The notes: generated by a model not told the origin, from the letters alone. Shown: positions 9,375-18,956, numbered from the stretch's first letter. The stretch is 52,102 bases of DNA from Paraliobacillus sp044383835 (GCF_044383835.1 NZ_JBISEP010000022.1:1-52102); one strand, 5' to 3'. Numbers and translations: made by a program.

Positions 9375-9394
9375 CAATACAACCCTATATGTAT

Positions 9395-9430
9395 AAAGCA
9401 CCTCAGAAATTTTTTCTGAGGTGCTTTTTT
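9395..9430. terminator. Bidirectional terminator between rnjA and ktrC
   Basis: A 15-bp perfect inverted repeat (9395-9409 and 9413-9427) with flanking A/T runs separates the convergent genes. The ktrC stop codon begins at its right edge (9430). Confidence 0.85.
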
Positions 9431-10101
9431 CAATCATCTACTACTAGGTTTTTTTCAAATCTCGAGATATCTTTATCCGCTCCGATTACAATTAGTACAT
9501 CACCTGGTTCGATTCTCTCCGTCGCCATTGGTGAAACATTAATTTCTTTCGTAACACCTTGTTTGATAGCAACAACATTACAGCCATAATTCGCACGAAT
9601 ATCTAAGTCAACTAGTGATTTTCCAATCATTTTTTCTCCAACTTTTACTTCCACTATGCTATGATCATCCGATACTTCCAAGTGATCTAAAATATTACTA
9701 GAAATAATACTGTGGGCAATTTTTTTTCCCATATCTCGCTCCGGGTGAACCACCTGATCTGCTCCGATTTTATTTAATACTTTCTCGTGATAATCGTTTT
9801 GCGCTTTTACAGTTATTTTATTAATTCCTAACTCTTTAAGCATCAAAGTAGTTAAAATACTTGCTTGAATATTATCACCTATTGCAACAATAACATGATC
9901 AATATTCCTAATTCCTAATTCTTTCAATACTTTTTCATCTGTTGCGTCTGCAATCACTGCATGAGAGGCAATATCTTTAAATTCGTTCACTTTATCTTCT
10001 TCTGTATCAATAGCTAATACTTCCATACCCTCTTCACTCAGTTCACGACAGATACTCCCTCCGAATCGACCTAAACCGATTACAGCAAACTCTCGTTTCA
10101 T
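9430..10101 (-). CDS. ktrC: Potassium uptake regulatory subunit KtrC (RCK protein)
   Basis: A 223-residue cytosolic gating ring subunit of the Ktr potassium transporter. The N-terminal RCK_N Rossmann fold has GLGRFG (9-14) and D32 for ATP/ADP/NAD binding. The C-terminal RCK_C domain (about 135-220) is the place where c-di-AMP binds in KtrA/KtrC homologues. Position next to rnjA matches B. subtilis ktrC. The membrane partner is probably the KtrB/KtrD gene at 28423. A GGAGG site precedes the ATG. KtrA is the alternative name; synteny favours KtrC. Confidence 0.93.
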   Translation of the reverse strand: MKREFAVIGLGRFGGSICRELSEEGMEVLAIDTEEDKVNEFKDIASHAVIADATDEKVLKELGIRNIDHVIVAIGDNIQASILTTLMLKELGINKITVKAQNDYHEKVLNKIGADQVVHPERDMGKKIAHSIISSNILDHLEVSDDHSIVEVKVGEKMIGKSLVDLDIRANYGCNVVAIKQGVTKEINVSPMATERIEPGDVLIVIGADKDISRFEKNLVVDD

Positions 10102-10224
10102 TGCTTCATCCTCCTACTACAGCTACACTTTATTTCTTAAAATAGTTTATCACATCTTGGCACAAAAAGGGATATCATTGTCAAAATCGAAAAGTACCGT
10201 TGTCATACAGAAGTTCAACTTTTT

Positions 10225-12054
10225 TCATAGTGCATCCAACATATCAAATTGTGATTTAACTAAATCAAAATACTCTCCCTTTTTTCCTATTAATGTATCA
10301 TGATTTCCTTGTTCTAGTACTTTACCGTGTTCAAGAACAATAATATTATCCGCTTCTCTAATCGTAGATAGACGATGAGCGATCATAATTGCTGTTCTAC
10401 CATGTAACAGTTTTTTAAGCGCTTGTTGAATTTTCATTTCTGTTTCTGTATCAATACTTGCTGTTGCTTCATCTAAAATTAATATCTTCGGATTAGCTAG
10501 CAACGCTCTTGCAAATGATAGCAATTGTCTTTCACCAGCTGATAATATACTGCCTCTTTCCTCTACCTCTGTATTATATCCATCAGCTAAGCGCACAATA
10601 AAGTTATGTGCACCTACAATTTTTGCTGCATCGATCACTTCTTCATCTGTTGCTTCTGGTCTACCGAATCGGATATTCTCCATTATCGTACCACTGAAAA
10701 TAAATGTATCCTGTAGTACAACACTAATATTTTTCCGTAGACTATCTAATTTCATATCCTTCAAATTATTTCCATCTATTTCTACCTTTCCATACGTAGG
10801 GTCATAAAAGCGACTAATTAAGTTTGCAATAGTTGATTTCCCCGACCCAGTATGACCAACGAGCGCTATTGTTTCACCTGCTTTCATTTCTAATGAAATC
10901 TCATGCAATGCAATGCGATCATCATCATATGAGAACTGCACATGCTCAAAGACAATATGACCTTTCATGTCTGTAAATTCACGTGCATTTGCTTTCTCTT
11001 CGACATTTGGTTGTTCATCCAAAAATTCAAAGATCCGTTCAGATGAAGCCATCGCTACGAGTAGCTGATTGTAAATTTGACCGAGCCTAGAAATAGGTTC
11101 CCAAAACATTCCTAAAAAGAATGCAAACGAAACAAAATCACCTATTTCTATTGCACCAGCTATAATTAAATGTGCACCGAAGGAAATCAATATTACTGTC
11201 CCTATTGCATTACTCATTTCTACAAAAGGACCAAAATAGGCACTTTTTTTCATCGCTAGACGTTCTTTCTCATAATTATCTGTATTCACGCCATTAAAAA
11301 ATGCTGTATTTTCTTTCTCTTGTGAAAATGACTGTGTGATACGAATACCTTGTAAGCTCTCATTTAAATGCGAGTTCAAACGGGATTTTTGTATGCGCAC
11401 TTCCTGCCATGACCGTCGAATGCTTCCTCGTAATCTTGTTGAAATGTAAAACATAATCGGGAGAATGACCAATACAGCTATTGCTAATTGAGCACTTAAT
11501 GAAAATAAAATAATTATTATTCCCAACAACATCAACATGTCTGTTAATAGATTAATAATACCGTTTGTAAATAGCTCTTGAAGTGAATTCACATCGTTAA
11601 GGATTCGAACTAAAATTGACCCTGCTGATCGTTTATCAAAGAAATTATGCGATAAACGCTGGACATGTGAAAATAACTGTTTTCTTAAATCATGTATAAC
11701 TTTTTGCCCTAATATATTCACTAGTTTAATTCGATAACGATTTCCTATGTAGCTAAATAAATACATAATGGAAATAATGATAACCAAATAAGACAATAAA
11801 GAAATATCTTTATTAGCTATCGCTTCATCTATTACTACCTTACCGATTAAAATCGGAACAGCTAATCGGACAAGTGTAGAAACGAGCATAGCAAGCATAG
11901 CAAGCGGTAGGATAGTTTTTGAATAAGGTTTTACGTAAGCAAACAATCTAGTCATTTGTCTCCAATTAAATGGTTTTTCTACAGCTTGATCTAATGGATA
12001 ATAGAATCGTTTTAAATGTGGATTTTTATCTGTCCTAGTCTGTTTTTCAGCCAA
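10225..12054 (-). CDS. Heterodimeric ABC exporter subunit with canonical ATPase site
   Basis: 609 residues: six-helix type-1 exporter membrane domain (about 40-335), then an ATPase with Walker A GHTGSGKST (400-408), signature LSAGE (504-508), Walker B ILILDE with catalytic E529, and H-loop AHRLST. LSAGERQ and a long N-terminal extension fit the YfiC/BmrD partner of multidrug-type heterodimers. The start is TTG, 7 bases after GGGAGGGG. It lies 16 bases downstream of its partner. The substrate is unknown; drug or lipid export is inferred from the family. Confidence 0.9.
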   Translation of the reverse strand: MAEKQTRTDKNPHLKRFYYPLDQAVEKPFNWRQMTRLFAYVKPYSKTILPLAMLAMLVSTLVRLAVPILIGKVVIDEAIANKDISLLSYLVIIISIMYLFSYIGNRYRIKLVNILGQKVIHDLRKQLFSHVQRLSHNFFDKRSAGSILVRILNDVNSLQELFTNGIINLLTDMLMLLGIIIILFSLSAQLAIAVLVILPIMFYISTRLRGSIRRSWQEVRIQKSRLNSHLNESLQGIRITQSFSQEKENTAFFNGVNTDNYEKERLAMKKSAYFGPFVEMSNAIGTVILISFGAHLIIAGAIEIGDFVSFAFFLGMFWEPISRLGQIYNQLLVAMASSERIFEFLDEQPNVEEKANAREFTDMKGHIVFEHVQFSYDDDRIALHEISLEMKAGETIALVGHTGSGKSTIANLISRFYDPTYGKVEIDGNNLKDMKLDSLRKNISVVLQDTFIFSGTIMENIRFGRPEATDEEVIDAAKIVGAHNFIVRLADGYNTEVEERGSILSAGERQLLSFARALLANPKILILDEATASIDTETEMKIQQALKKLLHGRTAIMIAHRLSTIREADNIIVLEHGKVLEQGNHDTLIGKKGEYFDLVKSQFDMLDAL

Positions 12055-12070
12055 TCGTTTCCCCTCCCTT

Positions 12071-13822
12071 TTAGTTTGTTATGTTCATAATTTCTTGTTT
12101 ATCTTGATACTGAATATCGTAAATACGTTGGTAAGGTCCGCCATTATCTATTAGTGCTTCATGCTTACCACGTTCAACAATTTCACCCTCCTCTAAAACT
12201 AAGATCTCATCTGCGTGCTTTAATGATGAGATTCTATGTGCGATGATAAAAGTTGTTCGCCCTTGCATTACTTCTTTCAAAGCCTTCTGGATCTTGAATT
12301 CAGTTTCCATATCTACTGCAGAGGTGGCGTCATCCAAAATTAGAATTCTTGGATCGATTAAAATAGCTCTAGCAATAGCAATACGTTGTTTTTGCCCTCC
12401 TGAAAGACCCATCCCTCTTTCACCAAGCATCGTGTCGTATCCATTAGGCATCTCCATGATAAAATCATGCGCTTGTGCCCGCTTAGCTGCTGCAATAATA
12501 TCTTCTATAGAAGCATCAGGATTACCATAAGCAATATTTTCTTTAATTGTAGTTGAAAATAAAAAAGACTCTTGTAATACAAAACCAATCTGCTTTCGCA
12601 AAAATTTCAGGTTATATTCCTTTGTTGATTTTCCATCTATATACACGTGACCTTCTACCGGATCATAAAATCTAGTCATTAACTGGGTAATACTTGTTTT
12701 ACCAGCACCAGTTGCCCCAATTAATCCGATAATTTTTCCCGGTGGTGCATCAAATGAGATAGATTTCAGTGCTTCATCATCTTCATCAACGTATTGAAGT
12801 GTGACATGATCAAATGTGACATGCCCCTCAATAGCACCAGATGAAATAGCATTGTCTTTCTCTTGAGTGTCCTCTCTTGCTTCTAATATTTCTAAAAGTC
12901 TTTCTCCTGAAGCTTTTGCTTGCGAAAACTGGTTTACAATAAAACCCAAATATACGAGTGGCCCTAATATATAGTTCACTAAACTAAAAAAAGCGATTAG
13001 CTTACCTAACGTTAAATCACCATTCATGACTAAATATCCACCGTAAACTAGAAGTGCAACCATCGAAATATTACCAATAAACTCCATGAAAGGAAAATAT
13101 TTCGCCCAAATATTTGAGGTTTTAATATTTACTTCTCGATAATCTTCATTATTTTCGGTAAAACGATCAATTTCAAAATCTTCTTTCGATAAAGATTTAA
13201 CAGTATTCATACCACTGACATTCTCTTGAATACGAGTATTCAGACGTCCTAATGATTTTCTTACTGTTCGGAACGCCGGATGTACTTTCTGATCAAATTT
13301 ATAAACAACAACAGCTAAGAACGGCATTACTGCCATTGTAACTAACGCTAAAGGAACAGAATAAAAGAACATTACCGATAAGCTAATTACAATAAGCAAC
13401 ACAATACGTATCAATTCTTTTAAGCCTGCAGCTAAAAAGAACTTAAATCCCTCTACATCCATCGTTAAACGAGACATCAAATCTCCTGTACGAGCATTGT
13501 CATAATAGGTGAATGATAGTCGTTGTAGCTTTTTGTATAACCCATCCCTTAAACTATATACGGAGGACACTCCAAACAAATCTCCTAAATATTGTTGCAA
13601 AAAATTTGAAACACCTTTTATAATCATAATTAGAATAAAACCAATTGCTAAATAGGGTATTAAACGGTATTGCTCTTTTAAGACAACATCATCTATCGTA
13701 ATTTGTAAGATAATTGGATAAATAACAGTAATTACGGTAACTAATATAACGAAAATTAATGAACTAAAAAAATATTTCTTGTAAGGCCAATAAAATTGTT
13801 TTAACTTCTTGAATGTTTCCAA
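12071..13822 (-). CDS. Heterodimeric ABC exporter subunit with degenerate catalytic base
   Basis: 583 residues: six-helix exporter domain (about 15-305), ATPase with Walker A GATGAGKT (369-376), signature LSGGQ (473-477), and Walker B ILILDD, where D498 stands in place of the catalytic Glu. That substitution, beside a partner with a canonical Glu, is the hallmark of BmrC/YfiB-type subunits: one composite ATP site hydrolyses poorly. The start is TTG with a GAGGAGG site. It is the first gene of the pair. Whether the orthologue is YfiB or BmrC cannot be settled by eye; lengths fit YfiB/YfiC better. Confidence 0.9.
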   Translation of the reverse strand: METFKKLKQFYWPYKKYFFSSLIFVILVTVITVIYPIILQITIDDVVLKEQYRLIPYLAIGFILIMIIKGVSNFLQQYLGDLFGVSSVYSLRDGLYKKLQRLSFTYYDNARTGDLMSRLTMDVEGFKFFLAAGLKELIRIVLLIVISLSVMFFYSVPLALVTMAVMPFLAVVVYKFDQKVHPAFRTVRKSLGRLNTRIQENVSGMNTVKSLSKEDFEIDRFTENNEDYREVNIKTSNIWAKYFPFMEFIGNISMVALLVYGGYLVMNGDLTLGKLIAFFSLVNYILGPLVYLGFIVNQFSQAKASGERLLEILEAREDTQEKDNAISSGAIEGHVTFDHVTLQYVDEDDEALKSISFDAPPGKIIGLIGATGAGKTSITQLMTRFYDPVEGHVYIDGKSTKEYNLKFLRKQIGFVLQESFLFSTTIKENIAYGNPDASIEDIIAAAKRAQAHDFIMEMPNGYDTMLGERGMGLSGGQKQRIAIARAILIDPRILILDDATSAVDMETEFKIQKALKEVMQGRTTFIIAHRISSLKHADEILVLEEGEIVERGKHEALIDNGGPYQRIYDIQYQDKQEIMNITN

Positions 13823-14004
13823 TCTCTGTCCCTCCTCTTTTTCTATTTTGTACTTACAAATATATCGAGTTCCGAAATAAATATCTACCCATTTGCTTTA
13901 ATTTTTCTGATTTTTTCAAAAATCAGTCTTTAGACTGATTCATTTAATCAATTAACTATATACATATTTTCACAGGGATATAACGTTGTAAAAATGGGTA
14001 TAGG

Positions 14005-14033
14005 TTGAATATCCTTATATATTGTAGTAAATT
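14005..14033 (+). promoter_or_regulatory. Candidate promoter for mscS
   Basis: TTGAAT (14005-14010), a 17-base spacer and TAAATT (14028-14033) precede the mscS gene. The -10 element is only a moderate match. Confidence 0.35.
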
Positions 14034-14083
14034 ATCAAAGGGGTTTAATTTTATCATAATTACATCAGAAAGGGAGAAAGCAT

Positions 14084-14905
14084 ATGTTTGGAATTGATCT
14101 TACTAATTTTGTGGACACTTACATGGCTATAGCACTTAAAATTATTATTTTAATTATTGCTTATACTATCGTTTCCCCGCTAGGAAAAAAAGTTATTTCA
14201 AAGGCTTTAAAAAGAACCATGCATAAAGAACGGATTTCTGAAGGTCGAATAAAGACTTTAGAAAAACTACTTATCAATATATATACCTATCTATTGATAT
14301 TTATCTTTATTACAATGTTATTTGGGATTTTCGAGTTGGATTTAGGTCCTCTTTTAGCAACTGCAGGTGTGTTAGGTCTTGCAATTGGCTTCGGAGCTCA
14401 GGGCTTAGTAAGTGATATTGTCACAGGGTTTTTTATTTTGCTAGAAAAACAAATTGAAGTAGACGAATATGTTAGCACAGCTGGATACAGTGGTATTGTT
14501 GAAGAAGTTGGTTTACGCACAACGAAGATTAGAAGCTTTGATGGAACGTTAAATTTTATTCCTAACCGTCAAATGGAAGGAGTCAGCAATCATTCTCGCG
14601 GAACCATGCGTGCACTTGTAGATATCGGTATTAGCTACGATGATAATATCGATCATGCAATGAGCGTGCTTCAAACGGTTTGTGACGAGTTTCAAGAAGA
14701 TGAACGTTTCGTTGAAGGACCAGATGTATTAGGAGTTCAAAGCTTCGGTTCTTCTGATATTGTTCTACGCATATTAGGTAAAACAGTAAATATGGAACAA
14801 TGGGCTGCAGAACGTGACATTAGAAAACGTATCAAAGAAGCATTTGATGCAAATGGCGTTGAAATTCCTTTCCCTCATCAAGTCAATGTAATGAAACAAT
14901 CATAA
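14084..14905 (+). CDS. ykuT: Small-conductance mechanosensitive channel (MscS family, YkuT)
   Basis: A 273-residue MscS-type channel releasing solutes on hypo-osmotic shock. Three N-terminal membrane segments (about 14-32, 64-84, 88-120) include the Gly/Ala-rich pore helix AGVLGLAIGFGAQGLVSD. The beta domain (FDGTLNFIPN, about 155) and the C-terminal alpha/beta domain follow. Length and position beside ykuS match B. subtilis YkuT. Its ATG follows GGGAG. A strong terminator stands directly behind it. Confidence 0.93.
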   Translation: MFGIDLTNFVDTYMAIALKIIILIIAYTIVSPLGKKVISKALKRTMHKERISEGRIKTLEKLLINIYTYLLIFIFITMLFGIFELDLGPLLATAGVLGLAIGFGAQGLVSDIVTGFFILLEKQIEVDEYVSTAGYSGIVEEVGLRTTKIRSFDGTLNFIPNRQMEGVSNHSRGTMRALVDIGISYDDNIDHAMSVLQTVCDEFQEDERFVEGPDVLGVQSFGSSDIVLRILGKTVNMEQWAAERDIRKRIKEAFDANGVEIPFPHQVNVMKQS

Positions 14906-14911
14906 TAGCTA

Positions 14912-14945
14912 AAAAAGTGGTTTCTCAGATTAGAAACCACTTTTT
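14912..14945. terminator. Bidirectional terminator between mscS and ykuS
   Basis: A 14-bp perfect inverted repeat (14912-14925 and 14932-14945) with A/T flanks lies between the two convergent genes. Confidence 0.85.
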
Positions 14946-14948
14946 ATA

Positions 14949-15188
14949 TTAGAAACGAGCATCAACTTGTTGACAGATGGCATCAGCAGTCAATCCATTT
15001 GCATTTATAACTGCACCTTTGTACTCGGTATCTTGCATACCCATTACATTCTTATCTTGACCCGAAATAACACAACAATCGCATCCATCGACATCTGCTT
15101 CTTGTTTTACATCAACTACCTCATACCCTCTTTGTTGTAATGCATCCTTTACGTCTGTTAGTGTACCTTCAACTCCAACACGCTTCAA
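14949..15188 (-). CDS. ykuS: YkuS, UPF0180 family small protein
   Basis: About 79 residues, conserved in Bacilli, function unknown. The KRVGVEG start, the Cys pair in DGCDCCVISG and the tail (LTADAICQQV) are typical of the UPF0180 family. An upstream ATG at 15194 would sit one base from GGAGGG; the TTG at 15188 is 6 bases from GGAGG, and its N-terminus fits the family better, so it is chosen. Its place next to ykuR and ykuT matches B. subtilis. Confidence 0.88.
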   Translation of the reverse strand: MKRVGVEGTLTDVKDALQQRGYEVVDVKQEADVDGCDCCVISGQDKNVMGMQDTEYKGAVINANGLTADAICQQVDARF

Positions 15189-15273
15189 AGTCATCCCTCC
15201 ATTTCTATTTTAAATCAAGCTTAGTTTAAACTTTACTAAAGCATTCTATTCAAATTAGAAATGAAGAAAATGA

Positions 15274-16389
15274 TTACAATTGACGTATAGTCGATTCAAC
15301 GATATTTACACCTTTAATCAATGCCTCTTCGTTAGGATTTAGTTTACTATGGTGCAATCCATAAGTTGAGTCTACCCCTAACCAAAACATAAACCCAGGA
15401 ATATCTCGTAAAAAGTAACCAAAGTCTTCTCCAGTCATTGCAGGACTTGCTTCTCTATAAGTCATTTCTGATTTACTTACAATTTCTTTAAATCGCAAAA
15501 CACAATCTTTATCATTGTATACTTGATAATAATTAGAACCGTAATCAATCCCTATACTACAATGATGGCTCTTTTCAAATCCTTCTGCCAACTGTTCGAT
15601 TGCTTTTTTGATGTCATTAATCGCTGATGGTTTTCCTGTACGAATGGTACCTTCAAGACGTGCTCTCTCTGCAATGACATTCTGAACAGTACCACCAGTA
15701 ATTTTCCCTATCGTAATCACACTACTATCTAGAGGATTTACTTGTCTCGCCACAATCTGTTGCAATTGTGTAACGAATGTACTTGTAGCAACTACCATAT
15801 CATTTGTTAAATGTGGATAAGCCGCATGCCCACCTTTACCTACAAAATCAATAAAAAGCTCACTCGTATTAGCAAAAAGTAAACCTGGTCTTGTGGAAAC
15901 CGTCGCTACAGGTAGTTCAGGTGCAATGTGTAATCCAAATATGAGGTCAGGTTTCACAGCTTGAAATTTCTCAGACTTTAGCATTGGTAATGCTCCACCC
16001 GGACCTTCTTCTGCTGGTTGAAAAATAAATAGAACATCATCATCTATTGGATAGTTAGCTAAACGTTCTAGCGCTCCTAATGCAATGGTCATGTGAAAAT
16101 CATGTCCACAAGCATGCATATTACCTTGATGATAAGAAGTAAAAGCTAAATTTGTTTCTTCTTCGATTGGTAGTCCATCTATGTCTGCACGATAACCAAT
16201 TATTTTTGACGGATTTTTACCACGAACTTTTACTAAAATGCCTGTTTTCCAAGTGGTGATTTCTAGATGATTTGTATTGAAACTTTTAATCGTTTCTAGT
16301 AAATATGCTTGTGTTTTAAATTCCTCGAATCCCAATTCTGGGATTTGATGTAATTTCCGTCTAATTTCTCTTAATTGATATGATTCCAT
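15274..16389 (-). CDS. ykuR: N-acetyldiaminopimelate deacetylase
   Basis: 371-residue M20-family metallopeptidase that removes acetyl from N-acetyl-LL-diaminopimelate, a late step of the acetylase branch of lysine/peptidoglycan precursor synthesis. Visible are RADIDGLP (D69 at the active site), HACGHD (metal-binding, 92-97) and PAEEGPGG (catalytic E127/E128 region). Position directly downstream of dapH and length match B. subtilis YkuR (about 374). A terminator lies between dapH and this gene, so part of its expression may come from readthrough. Confidence 0.94.
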   Translation of the reverse strand: MESYQLREIRRKLHQIPELGFEEFKTQAYLLETIKSFNTNHLEITTWKTGILVKVRGKNPSKIIGYRADIDGLPIEEETNLAFTSYHQGNMHACGHDFHMTIALGALERLANYPIDDDVLFIFQPAEEGPGGALPMLKSEKFQAVKPDLIFGLHIAPELPVATVSTRPGLLFANTSELFIDFVGKGGHAAYPHLTNDMVVATSTFVTQLQQIVARQVNPLDSSVITIGKITGGTVQNVIAERARLEGTIRTGKPSAINDIKKAIEQLAEGFEKSHHCSIGIDYGSNYYQVYNDKDCVLRFKEIVSKSEMTYREASPAMTGEDFGYFLRDIPGFMFWLGVDSTYGLHHSKLNPNEEALIKGVNIVESTIRQL

Positions 16390-16427
16390 TTGATCAACCC
16401 CATTTATGATCTAAAATTAAATATGAT

Positions 16428-16460
16428 AAAAGCAGGAGAATATAATCTCCTGCTTTTTTT
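16428..16460 (-). terminator. Terminator between dapH and ykuR
   Basis: AAAAGCAGGAGA (16428-16439) and its complement (16446-16457) form a 12-bp stem with T runs on either strand. On the minus strand it would end or attenuate the dapH transcript before ykuR. Confidence 0.75.
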
Positions 16461-16476
16461 ACATCTAAATCACACT

Positions 16477-17199
16477 TTATTCCTCATCAAGTTTTCGTAA
16501 TGCTTGCATGATTTCTGTCTTTGTTTTTGTCTGATCATCTATTTTCTTAATCATTTTCGCAGGGGTTCCGGCAACTACTGTATATGGCTCGACATCAGAA
16601 GTTACAATGGCACCTGCAGCAACTACTGCACCTGTCCCAACGGTTACTCCTTCTAAAACAACGGCATTTGCACCAATTACAACACCATCTTCAACCACTA
16701 CTGGTTTAGCAGAAGGGGGTTCAATAACTCCAGCTAGAACGGCACCTGCACCAATGTGACAATTTTTACCTACTGTTGCTCTTCCACCTAAAGTAGCATT
16801 CATATCAATCATTGTTTCTTCACCAATAACAGAACCAATATTAATCATTGCCCCCATCATGATAACAGCACCATCGCCTATTTCTACTTGATCTCTAATA
16901 ACTGCTCCCGGTTCAATTCTAGCATTAATAGCTTTTAAATCTAATAAAGGAATAGCTGAGTTTCTTCGGTCATTTTCTAACACATAATCTTGAATTTGCT
17001 CTTTGTATGTATCTAAAGCGTCTTTAATCACTTTCCATTCGCCAAAAAGCACGCCAGTATTAGATTGAACAAAAGCTTGAATCTCGTGATCAAATGCAAG
17101 TTCATCCAAGTTTTCACCCTTAATATATACTTTTACTGGTGTTGATTTTTTACTATTTGAAATAAAAGAAATTATTTCTTTAGCATCCATCATATTCAT
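16477..17199 (-). CDS. dapH: Tetrahydrodipicolinate N-acetyltransferase
   Basis: Transfers acetyl from acetyl-CoA to tetrahydrodipicolinate, the first committed step of the acetylase branch of diaminopimelate synthesis. A left-handed beta-helix of hexapeptide repeats runs through about residues 90-215 (IGDGAVIMMGAMINIGSVIG and following). The open frame extends to a TTG at 17217, but that overlaps the ribosome site; the ATG at 17199, 8 bases past GGAGG, gives MNMMDAKEIISF, which matches B. subtilis DapH, hence 240 residues. It is co-oriented with cbpB and ykuR. Confidence 0.96.
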   Translation of the reverse strand: MNMMDAKEIISFISNSKKSTPVKVYIKGENLDELAFDHEIQAFVQSNTGVLFGEWKVIKDALDTYKEQIQDYVLENDRRNSAIPLLDLKAINARIEPGAVIRDQVEIGDGAVIMMGAMINIGSVIGEETMIDMNATLGGRATVGKNCHIGAGAVLAGVIEPPSAKPVVVEDGVVIGANAVVLEGVTVGTGAVVAAGAIVTSDVEPYTVVAGTPAKMIKKIDDQTKTKTEIMQALRKLDEE

Positions 17200-17270
17200 T
17201 TCATATACCTCCAACAAACAGATTGTTTTTTTATAACTTTATCAGACTAACACGAACATTTACAAGTGTT

Positions 17271-17735
17271 TTACTTATCTATCTCTTGAAATAAAGCTTT
17301 ATTAACATGCATATACTTATTTACTTGTTTCAAGATCGCCCTTCGAGTTAAGATTCCATCAAAATAACCATCATTATCAACAACACAGACAAACGGATAA
17401 TCAATCACTGTTTTTAAACACATAAAAAAATCATCCAATTTGTTTACACATGGAATGGTTTGGTTCATAACATCATGCACTTCAATTTGGGACAGTTTTT
17501 CCATTTCAAATCGTTCTATACCAAGCACGCGATTTAAAATAAGATTTTTGCCAATCGTACCTTTAAACTTGTATGATGTATCTAGTACTGGAACAGCAGA
17601 GTAACCAGACTTAACCAATATTAACAAAGCGTGTTCTAAGGGATTATTCATCTGAACGTGAGCGACTTTTTCAGAAGGTATCATTAAGTGCTTTGCCTTT
17701 AAATCCAATAAGGTTAATTCTTTAATATTATTCAT
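17271..17735 (-). CDS. cbpB: CBS-domain protein, probable c-di-AMP-binding CbpB/DarB (YkuL)
   Basis: Two tandem CBS domains make up nearly the whole 154-residue protein: MIPSEKVAHVQ...HALLILVKSGYSAVPVLD, then VMNQTIPCVN...FVCVVDNDGYFDGILTRRAIL. This matches B. subtilis DarB/YkuL, which binds c-di-AMP and, when free, stimulates the (p)ppGpp synthetase Rel. The open frame continues to an ATG at 17798 without a ribosome site. The ATG at 17735 has GGGAG 8 bases before it and gives the family length, so it is chosen. Confidence 0.88.
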   Translation of the reverse strand: MNNIKELTLLDLKAKHLMIPSEKVAHVQMNNPLEHALLILVKSGYSAVPVLDTSYKFKGTIGKNLILNRVLGIERFEMEKLSQIEVHDVMNQTIPCVNKLDDFFMCLKTVIDYPFVCVVDNDGYFDGILTRRAILKQVNKYMHVNKALFQEIDK

Positions 17736-18043
17736 TTCTTCCACTCCCTTTACTAACAGTTGAAGGAGTTCTTCATACTGATGATTCATCAGAAACATAC
17801 ATTAGTATTTTATCATATTAAAATATATTTAACCAACTTTTAGCATATCAGATTGATATAACGTCGTTCATTTTATGTCAAATGATAAATTTCTCTCTGT
17901 GCTATATAGTTTTTTAAACTAGAAAATGTTAGAATAATGGTCAATTGGAAAACTTTCATTTTACTTGGATTATATAAAACAATCACACTTACCTCTCAAA
18001 AGGAGCTTTATTAGCAAGACTAACATGGAAGGAGGGTATGTAC

Positions 18044-18508
18044 ATGGATGTTAAAAAAGGGGAAGACTTGAATCAAATTGCTAAGGCATTATTTGTAATT
18101 AATCGTCATGCAAAAACTGCACTAAATCCAAGAGAACTGTATAATTTAAAAAAACAAGCTATTAATGAATTATTAAAAAATGATAACGCAGAAAAAGTTG
18201 GACTTCATTATTCCGATCATCCCAAATTAAGTCATCAACATTCTACCCTACTTGTTAAGGTAGGAAATTATTATTTCCACATACTACCTAACAAACAAGA
18301 TTTTAAAGATGTTAAACATCTAGGTAATATAGACAAAAGCTATAGAAACCCCAAAACAAAAATGTCTCTTACTCAAGCGAAAAAGATTATCTGCGCTTAT
18401 TTAAATATTGATATACCTAAACAAAAAAGAACATACTCTTCTTATTATACACCATCGTCTTTAGGTAGATGGAATCAATCTTATTTTAAAGGAAAACGAA
18501 AAAAATAA
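18044..18508 (+). CDS. ykyB: YkyB-family protein
   Basis: 154 residues, basic, no signal peptide. The conserved INRHAKTA..P..LY.LKK, GLHYSDHP..S.Q.S.LLVKVG.YYFH and LG.....YRNPK..MSLT.AK segments identify the YkyB family of Bacilli, function unknown. The ATG at 18038 sits one base behind GGAGGG; the ATG at 18044, 7 bases away, is chosen. It converges on the next gene with only 2 bases between stops. Confidence 0.88.
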   Translation: MDVKKGEDLNQIAKALFVINRHAKTALNPRELYNLKKQAINELLKNDNAEKVGLHYSDHPKLSHQHSTLLVKVGNYYFHILPNKQDFKDVKHLGNIDKSYRNPKTKMSLTQAKKIICAYLNIDIPKQKRTYSSYYTPSSLGRWNQSYFKGKRKK

Positions 18509-18510
18509 CA

Positions 18511-18876
18511 CTACTTTCGTTTTAGATGGGAGAGTATTAGCTGGGAAATACGCACAATCATAACAATCATACCTAGCGATACAATAGATAGTAGAATAAA
18601 AGAAGTGGAACTAGGACCTACATTTATATATTGTTGGTTTTTGATCATCAGTATAACGTTGCCAAAAAGTAAAATCGATATGAAATATGTCATTAAAAAA
18701 TTCCATTTTAAACGTGAGAACAGTTGGATTACCGGTTTAATCACAAAAAATAATGTAGTAAGAAATAACACACACATAACAAGCTGAAATTGTTCTTCTT
18801 GCATAGAAAATAATTTAATGTTTTCATTATAAAACCAACTAGCCAGAACAAAGAATGGTATTTTAATAGAGAGCAT
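18511..18876 (-). CDS. Small integral membrane protein, unknown
   Basis: 121 residues, very hydrophobic, with about three or four predicted membrane segments (about 4-14, 29-50, 60-78, 90-115) and a basic C-terminus (LSHLKRK). A good AAGGAG site precedes the ATG. I do not recognise the family. The two convergent genes' 3' ends contain AAAACGAAA / TTTCGTTTT (18493-18501, 18515-18523), a weak shared hairpin inside coding sequence. Confidence 0.75.
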   Translation of the reverse strand: MLSIKIPFFVLASWFYNENIKLFSMQEEQFQLVMCVLFLTTLFFVIKPVIQLFSRLKWNFLMTYFISILLFGNVILMIKNQQYINVGPSSTSFILLSIVSLGMIVMIVRISQLILSHLKRK

Positions 18877-18956
18877 TACTTTTTCTCCTTATTATATCAA
18901 TTAACATTCTTCATAGTATTTACTAAAATCTTTGTTTCTATTCCAAAGCTTTAATT

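Noticed and set aside
17799..18043. Possible lysine riboswitch near the dap genes
   Set aside because: The region upstream of cbpB-dapH shows no L-box landmarks; only AT-rich divergent promoter sequence is visible.
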